Of a stretch of DNA of 64,000 nucleotides, positions 59,608 through 64,000 are shown piece by piece. The stretch spans positions 930,001 to 994,000 of the forward strand of contig NZ_JBFRXN010000001.1 in NCBI RefSeq assembly GCF_040947875.1, written 5' to 3'. The position numbers were made by a program, and so were the translations under genes. Within the stretch, counting starts at the first letter, position 1; the number at the start of each line of letters is the position of its first letter. Source of the DNA: Pseudomonas sp. MYb118 (lineage in GTDB: Bacteria > Pseudomonadota > Gammaproteobacteria > Pseudomonadales > Pseudomonadaceae). The notes beneath the pieces are model-generated. The model made no database searches. It was given only the letters and a program-made list of their open reading frames with translations, and was not told the DNA's origin.

Positions 59608-61746
59608 ATGTCCCGTAATTCCCTGATCCATTCCCTGCAAGGCACCTGGCTGCGTGCAAGCCTTGTCCCGTGCGTGTTTCTCTCTGCTCCAACCCTGGCG
59701 GCGGACGAAGACAAATCCCTGGCGCTGCCCGCTACCGCGATTACCGGTACCGCCGAGCAAACACCCCCACCGGACCTGTTGACGCCGAGTACCAGTGGCT
59801 CGCGCCTCAACCTGACGCCGCTGGAAACCCCGGCCAGCGTGACCAGCATCAGCTCCGAGCAGATCCTCAAGCGCAACAACGCGACCGTGCAGGATGCGGT
59901 CACCCGCTCCCCGGGCATCACCAACATCGGCACCCCTGGCAACGGCGGCACGGCGTTGTCGGCGCGGGGTTTCACCGGGCACAGTTCGACCATGCAACTC
60001 TATGACGGCACACGCCTGTACGTCGGTGCCGGCACCGTGACGTTCCCGGTGGACACCTGGTCGGTCGAGCGCATCGACATCCTGCGCGGCCCGGCTTCGG
60101 TGCTGTACGGCGAGGGCGCGACCGGCGCCGTGGTGAACGTGGTGCCGAAGAAACCGTTCGAGGGCGAAGTGCGTAATCATGTGCGCCTGGGCTACGGTTC
60201 CGATGACCGCCGTCAAGCCGCGCTGGACAGCGGCGGCTCGCTGACCGACACCCTGAGTTATCGCCTGAACCTCAATCAACTGGCCAGCAATGGCTGGGTC
60301 GATCGCGGCGACTCCGAAAGCATCGCCATCAGTGGTTCGCTGCGCTGGCAGGCCAGCGATGACCTGAGCTTCACCTTCAGCCACGACTACGGCGACCAGG
60401 ACCCGCAGCAGTATTTCGGTACGCCACTGGTCAATGGCCACTTCAGCGAGCACCTGCGCGATCACAACTACAACGTCGATAACGCCACGGTGCATTACAA
60501 CGACCAGTCCACGCGCCTGGTGACCGACTGGGTGATCAGCGACAACCTGAGCGCCAGCAACCAGCTGTATTTCCTCAAGACGCAAAGGCGCTGGCGCAAT
60601 GCCGAAACCTACACCTGGCTGCCAGGTGATCAGGTGCGGCGCAGCAGCTTCATCAGCATCAAGCAGACCCAGGAACAGATCGGCGATCGTCAGTCGTTCA
60701 CCCTCAAGCATTCGCTGTTCGGCCTGGACAGCCAGACCGTGGTCGGCGCCGATTACAATTCGATCCGCTTCGTGCGCAAACACGATTTCGGCAACGTCTA
60801 CACCGATACCGTGCCGCTGTCCGGCTCGGGCGGTGGCGAGTACGTCAGCACCGATCCTTACCGCTCCCGCGAAGCCAACCAGGCCAAGCAGTTCTCGCTG
60901 TTCGCCGAGAACCGCACGCAGTTGACCGAGCAACTGTCGTTGATTACCGGTGCGCGCCGCGATCAGGTGCACCTCGACCGCGACGACCTGCTGGCCGGTA
61001 CCCGCAGTGATCGCAGCCTGTCCGGCGACAACTGGCGTGCGGGCCTGGTGTTCGCCCTGACCGAAGACCTGTCGGTGTACGGCCAGTACGCCACCAGTAC
61101 CGAAGGCGTGAGCAACCTGCTGACTCTCAGCGCGGCGCAGCAACAGTGGGACCTGAGCACGGCCAAGCAGACCGAAGTCGGCATCAAGCAATTGCTGCCG
61201 GAAGGCCGTGGCGAATGGACGTTGGCCGCCTATCACATCGTCAAGAAGAAGCTGCTGAGCACCGATCCTCTCAACCCGACCGTGCAACAACAGGTGGGCC
61301 AGCAGTCGTCGGACGGCATCGAGGCGACGCTCGAACTGCGCCTGCCCTACGACGTGCAACTGTCCGCCAACGCCGCCTGGGTGCGCGCCGAGTACGACGA
61401 CTTTGTCAGTGGCAGCAGCGATTTCAAGGGCAACCAGCCGGTCAACGTGCCGCGCCGTTCCGCCAACCTGTGGCTGAGCAAGGACTTCGGTGATCTGTTC
61501 AGTGCCGGCGCCGGGGCGCGTTATGTCGACAGCCGTTATGGCGACAACGCCAACACGATCGAGGTGCCGAGCTACACGGTGGTCGATGCCAACTTCGACT
61601 GGCATGTGCAGAAGGACCTGACCCTGGGCGTGCAACTGAACAACCTGTTCGATCGCCAGTACGCCACCACCAGCGGCAACAACGGACGGCAGTGGTACCT
61701 GGGCGAGCCGCGCTCGTTCTTCGTCACGGCTGACTACAACTTCTGA
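59608..61746 (+). CDS. TonB-dependent outer-membrane receptor, probable corrinoid uptake
   Basis: This 712-residue outer-membrane protein has a signal ending near LAADEDK, no STN domain, a plug (LETPASVTSISSEQILKRNN, SVERIDILRGPASVLYGEGA) and a barrel ending TADYNF. Sequence style is that of siderophore receptors, not of classical BtuB. The cobalamin riboswitch and the BtuCDF-like genes behind it argue for corrinoid. The ATG at 59608 is preferred, with GTGGAACGAC ahead; an ATG at 59449 lies inside the riboswitch. It heads the operon receptor-ATPase-binding protein-permease. Confidence 0.9.
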   Translation: MSRNSLIHSLQGTWLRASLVPCVFLSAPTLAADEDKSLALPATAITGTAEQTPPPDLLTPSTSGSRLNLTPLETPASVTSISSEQILKRNNATVQDAVTRSPGITNIGTPGNGGTALSARGFTGHSSTMQLYDGTRLYVGAGTVTFPVDTWSVERIDILRGPASVLYGEGATGAVVNVVPKKPFEGEVRNHVRLGYGSDDRRQAALDSGGSLTDTLSYRLNLNQLASNGWVDRGDSESIAISGSLRWQASDDLSFTFSHDYGDQDPQQYFGTPLVNGHFSEHLRDHNYNVDNATVHYNDQSTRLVTDWVISDNLSASNQLYFLKTQRRWRNAETYTWLPGDQVRRSSFISIKQTQEQIGDRQSFTLKHSLFGLDSQTVVGADYNSIRFVRKHDFGNVYTDTVPLSGSGGGEYVSTDPYRSREANQAKQFSLFAENRTQLTEQLSLITGARRDQVHLDRDDLLAGTRSDRSLSGDNWRAGLVFALTEDLSVYGQYATSTEGVSNLLTLSAAQQQWDLSTAKQTEVGIKQLLPEGRGEWTLAAYHIVKKKLLSTDPLNPTVQQQVGQQSSDGIEATLELRLPYDVQLSANAAWVRAEYDDFVSGSSDFKGNQPVNVPRRSANLWLSKDFGDLFSAGAGARYVDSRYGDNANTIEVPSYTVVDANFDWHVQKDLTLGVQLNNLFDRQYATTSGNNGRQWYLGEPRSFFVTADYNF

Positions 61747-61752
61747 TGCGAT

Positions 61753-61775
61753 TGCACCGGCCCTGGGCCGGTGCA
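61753..61775 (+). other. Perfect intercistronic hairpin
   Basis: TGCACCGGCC-CTG-GGCCGGTGCA is a perfect 10-bp stem with a 3-base loop, 6 bases after the receptor stop and 16 before the ATPase start. No T-tract follows; probably it reduces read-through or protects the receptor mRNA. Confidence 0.65.
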
Positions 61776-61791
61776 CTCTGGAGGCACGCCC

Positions 61792-62559
61792 ATGACGAAG
61801 CTCGACATCGAAGGCCTGGCCTGGCGTATCGACTCGCGCTGGTTGCTGCGCGAGGTGGGCCTGCACGTGGGGCAGGGTGAGTTCGTCGGCCTGATCGGGC
61901 CCAATGGTAGCGGCAAGACCAGCCTGCTGCGCTGCGCCTATCGCTCGACCGAGCCGGATGAAGGGCAGGTGCGCCTGGACGGCGACGATGTCTGGCAACG
62001 CCCGGCACGCTGGTGCGCGCAACGCATCGCCGTGGTGTTGCAGGAGTTTCCCCAGGAGTTCGGCTTGAGCGTACGCGATGTGGTGAGCATGGGACGCACG
62101 CCACACAAGGGCCTGTTCGACGGCGACACGCCGCACGATGCCCGACTGATCGCCCGGGCGCTGGATCAAGTCGGCCTGGCAAGCTGCGCCGAGCATGCCT
62201 TCGCGACACTGTCCGGCGGCGAGAAGCAGCGTGTGCTGCTGGCCCGTGCCCTGGTTCAAGAGCCGCAACTGCTGATCCTCGACGAGCCAACCAACCACCT
62301 CGACCCACGTTATCAACTGGAGTTGTTGCAGCACTTGCGCGGCCTGGGCCTGAGCATTCTCGCCAGCTTCCATGACCTCAACCTGGCCGCCGCCTTCTGC
62401 GACCGGCTGTATGTCGTCGATGGCGGCCGGATCGTTGCCAGCGGCACGCCGGATCAAGTGCTGACGAGCGCTGTCCTGGAGCAGGTGTTTGGCGTCCAGG
62501 CGCTGGTCGACCGGCATCCGTTGCACCCTTATCCACGTATTACCTGGATCACCCGATGA
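61792..62559 (+). CDS. ABC transporter ATPase, BtuD/FecE-like
   Basis: This 255-residue cytoplasmic ATPase of a corrinoid/iron-chelate importer has Walker A GPNGSGKTS, signature LSGGEKQR, Walker B LLILDEPTNHLD and switch His in ASFHDLNLAAAF. The D-loop NHLDP is typical of the FepC/BtuD group. The ATG at 61792 has GGAG eight bases upstream; an ATG at 61771 would lie within the intercistronic hairpin. Its stop overlaps the next ATG by four bases (ATGA). It couples to the permease at the end of the window. Confidence 0.92.
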   Translation: MTKLDIEGLAWRIDSRWLLREVGLHVGQGEFVGLIGPNGSGKTSLLRCAYRSTEPDEGQVRLDGDDVWQRPARWCAQRIAVVLQEFPQEFGLSVRDVVSMGRTPHKGLFDGDTPHDARLIARALDQVGLASCAEHAFATLSGGEKQRVLLARALVQEPQLLILDEPTNHLDPRYQLELLQHLRGLGLSILASFHDLNLAAAFCDRLYVVDGGRIVASGTPDQVLTSAVLEQVFGVQALVDRHPLHPYPRITWITR

Positions 62560-63527
62560 TGAATGTCCGTTACCTGATCGGCCTGCTGCTGGTGGCGTTC
62601 GCGCTGCCTGGCCTGGCCAGTGAATACCCTTTGACGATCCGCAGTTGTGATCGCGACGTCACCTTCGCCAAGGCGCCGCAGCGGGTGGTGGTGCACGACG
62701 TCAACATGAGTGCGATGCTCCTGCACCTTGGCCTGCGTGAGCGGATTGTCGGCTACACAGGTTTCACTAAAAGCAAACACCGCGATCCGTGGGTCGATAC
62801 GGCGCTGCAAGGTGTGCCGCAACTGGCCAATCGTTACCCGTCCATCGAAACCCTGCTGAGCGCCGACACCGAACTATTCTTCGCCGGCTGGAATTACGGC
62901 ATGCACGTGGGCGGCCCGGTGACGCCGAGTACCCTCGCGCCGTTCGGCATTGCGGTGTACGAGCTGAGCGAATCCTGTTCCTGGATCATGCAGCAGAAGC
63001 GCGCCAGCCTCGACGACCTGTTTCGCGACCTGAGCAATCTGGGGCGGATTTTCTCGGTCGAAGCCTCCGCGCAAAAGCAGGTCGAACAGATGCGCAGCCG
63101 CATCGACTCGGTACGCCAGACCGTGGCGCAAGCGCAGCACACGCCAACAGTGTTTTTGTACGACAGCGGCGAAGATCGCCCGACCACTTCCGGACGCCTG
63201 GGCATGCCCCAGGCGCTGATCGAAAGCGCCGGTGGCCGCAACGTGATGGACGATGTGTCCGCCAGCTGGACGCAAGTGAACTGGGAAAGTGTGGTCGAGC
63301 GTGACCCCGAGGTCATCGTCATTGTCGATTACGGTCCGCGTAGCTGGCAGCAGAAACGTGATTTCCTGCTCAACCAGCCGGCGCTGAAGGATGTGCGCGC
63401 CATTCGCGAGCAGCGCTTCATCGTGCTGACTTATCTGGAAGTCACGCCCGCGGTTGAAAACGCCCTGGCCATCGAGAAGATCGCGGCGGGCCTGTACCCC
63501 GAATTGTTCGAGCGGCGTGCGCCGTGA
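62556..63527 (+). CDS. Periplasmic binding protein, BtuF/FecB-like
   Basis: This 323-residue periplasmic protein has a signal peptide (YLIGLLLVAFALPGLAS) and a two-lobe class III solute-binding fold. Its first-lobe segment VTFAKAPQRVVVHDVNMSAM resembles the N-lobe of BtuF/FhuD proteins, and the second lobe has GRLGMPQALIESAGGRNVMD and VVERDPEVIVIVDYG. It delivers the ligand to the permease that follows. The start overlaps the ATPase stop (ATGA), and its own stop overlaps the permease start (GTGA). The riboswitch upstream makes a cobalamin or cobinamide ligand most likely; an iron-siderophore is the alternative. Confidence 0.9.
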   Translation: MMNVRYLIGLLLVAFALPGLASEYPLTIRSCDRDVTFAKAPQRVVVHDVNMSAMLLHLGLRERIVGYTGFTKSKHRDPWVDTALQGVPQLANRYPSIETLLSADTELFFAGWNYGMHVGGPVTPSTLAPFGIAVYELSESCSWIMQQKRASLDDLFRDLSNLGRIFSVEASAQKQVEQMRSRIDSVRQTVAQAQHTPTVFLYDSGEDRPTTSGRLGMPQALIESAGGRNVMDDVSASWTQVNWESVVERDPEVIVIVDYGPRSWQQKRDFLLNQPALKDVRAIREQRFIVLTYLEVTPAVENALAIEKIAAGLYPELFERRAP

Positions 63528-64000
63528 TCAGGGTGCGTGGCCCAGGCGGCTACCGCTGGCTGATCGTGGGCTTGAGCGCAGCTCTGCTGTTGTCGTGCGT
63601 CATGGCCCTGGCGTTCGGGCCGGCAGGGGTGCCGTTGGGCAAGGTGGCGGGTATCGTCGCTGAGCGTCTGGGCCTGGAGGTGCCGGTGTCATGGACGCAG
63701 AACCAGGCGCACATCGTCTGGCTGATTCGCGCGCCACGGGTGCTGTTGGGCGCCTTGGTCGGCGCCGGCCTGGCGCTGGTGGGCACGGCGTTGCAAGCGG
63801 TCACCCGAAATCCCCTGGCCGATCCGCATCTGCTGGGCATCAGCTCCGGTGCGGCGCTCGGGGCCGTGCTGGTGATCCTTTATCTGGGCGAGTTTCTTGG
63901 CGTGTTCAGTCTGCCGCTGGCGGCGTTTCTCGGTGCGGCGGGCAGCATGCTGCTGGTGATCACCGTGGCTCGCCGCGGTGGACGCCTGGACAGCGACCGG
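63524..64000 (+). CDS. FecCD/BtuC-family permease, N-terminal part (cut by window end)
   Basis: The reading frame opens with GTG at 63524, overlapping the preceding TGA by four bases, and runs open past the last base, giving 159 residues of a family near 330. It has hydrophobic segments (WLIVGLSAALLLSCVMALAF, LLGALVGAGLALVGTALQAV). The hallmark RAPRVLLGALVGAGLALVG is followed by NPLADPHLLGISSGAALGAV, which forms the re-entrant region of BtuC and FecCD proteins. It is the channel subunit for the preceding ATPase and binding protein. A start further on (ATG 63601) is possible but less likely. Confidence 0.92.
   Translation, partial: MIRVRGPGGYRWLIVGLSAALLLSCVMALAFGPAGVPLGKVAGIVAERLGLEVPVSWTQNQAHIVWLIRAPRVLLGALVGAGLALVGTALQAVTRNPLADPHLLGISSGAALGAVLVILYLGEFLGVFSLPLAAFLGAAGSMLLVITVARRGGRLDSDR

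Noticed and set aside
59563..62526. Minus-strand reading frame of 987 codons
   Set aside because: Lies opposite the TonB receptor and ABC ATPase, both with firm family motifs.

Overview
The window looks like chromosomal DNA of a Pseudomonas of the P. fluorescens type. The coding is dense and GC-rich. Intergenic spaces carry the REP/REPIN family typical of that group (core GTAGGAGCGAGC-TTGCTCGCGATGG and its inverse). The gene content also fits: FecI/FecR/TonB-receptor modules, YcaO, Pst and GntP systems. No rRNA, tRNA, CRISPR array, prophage or insertion sequence was recognised.

Layout. 0-5.2 kb: the 3' end of an agmatine deiminase gene, an exported alpha/beta hydrolase, an OsmC-YcaO fusion, a five-unit tandem REPIN array and a Nudix hydrolase. 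5.3-10.5 kb: a phosphate operon with a Pho box, pstS-pstC-pstA-pstB, followed without gaps by a Fic-like protein and a HAD-family phosphatase-like protein. 10.8-16.7 kb: a four-carbon acid-sugar locus (DeoR regulator, GntP permease and SAF-domain oxidoreductase on the minus strand; OtnK kinase and OtnC decarboxylase on the plus strand). 17-27 kb: single housekeeping or accessory genes (histidine phosphatase, two MFS exporters, metallophosphoesterase, ABC exporter, HIT protein, LysR regulator, P-loop kinase, lipoprotein).

27-31 kb and 39.6-43.7 kb hold two complete cell-surface-signalling modules. Each has an ECF sigma factor, a FecR anti-sigma factor and a TonB receptor with an N-terminal signalling domain, and each has a Fur-like box ahead of the sigma gene. 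Between them lie MsrA, small proteins, two GlxA-type regulator/isochorismatase pairs arranged head to head, a truncated LysR gene, and a DoxX/TetR pair. 43.7-47.9 kb is a lower-GC stretch of small unknown genes, repeat relics and a nonsense-mutated paralogue of a gene at 32.9 kb.

48.4-58.9 kb is one giant autotransporter gene (about 3,500 residues) built of some 24 passenger repeats and three large super-modules. 59.3-64 kb is a cobalamin-riboswitch-led operon: a TonB receptor, an ABC ATPase, a periplasmic binding protein and a FecCD/BtuC-type permease that runs off the end. It most likely imports corrinoid.

The least explained parts are the Fic-like and HAD genes at the end of the pst operon, the four-carbon acid locus with a substituted metal ligand in OtnC, and the corrinoid operon whose receptor looks like a siderophore receptor.
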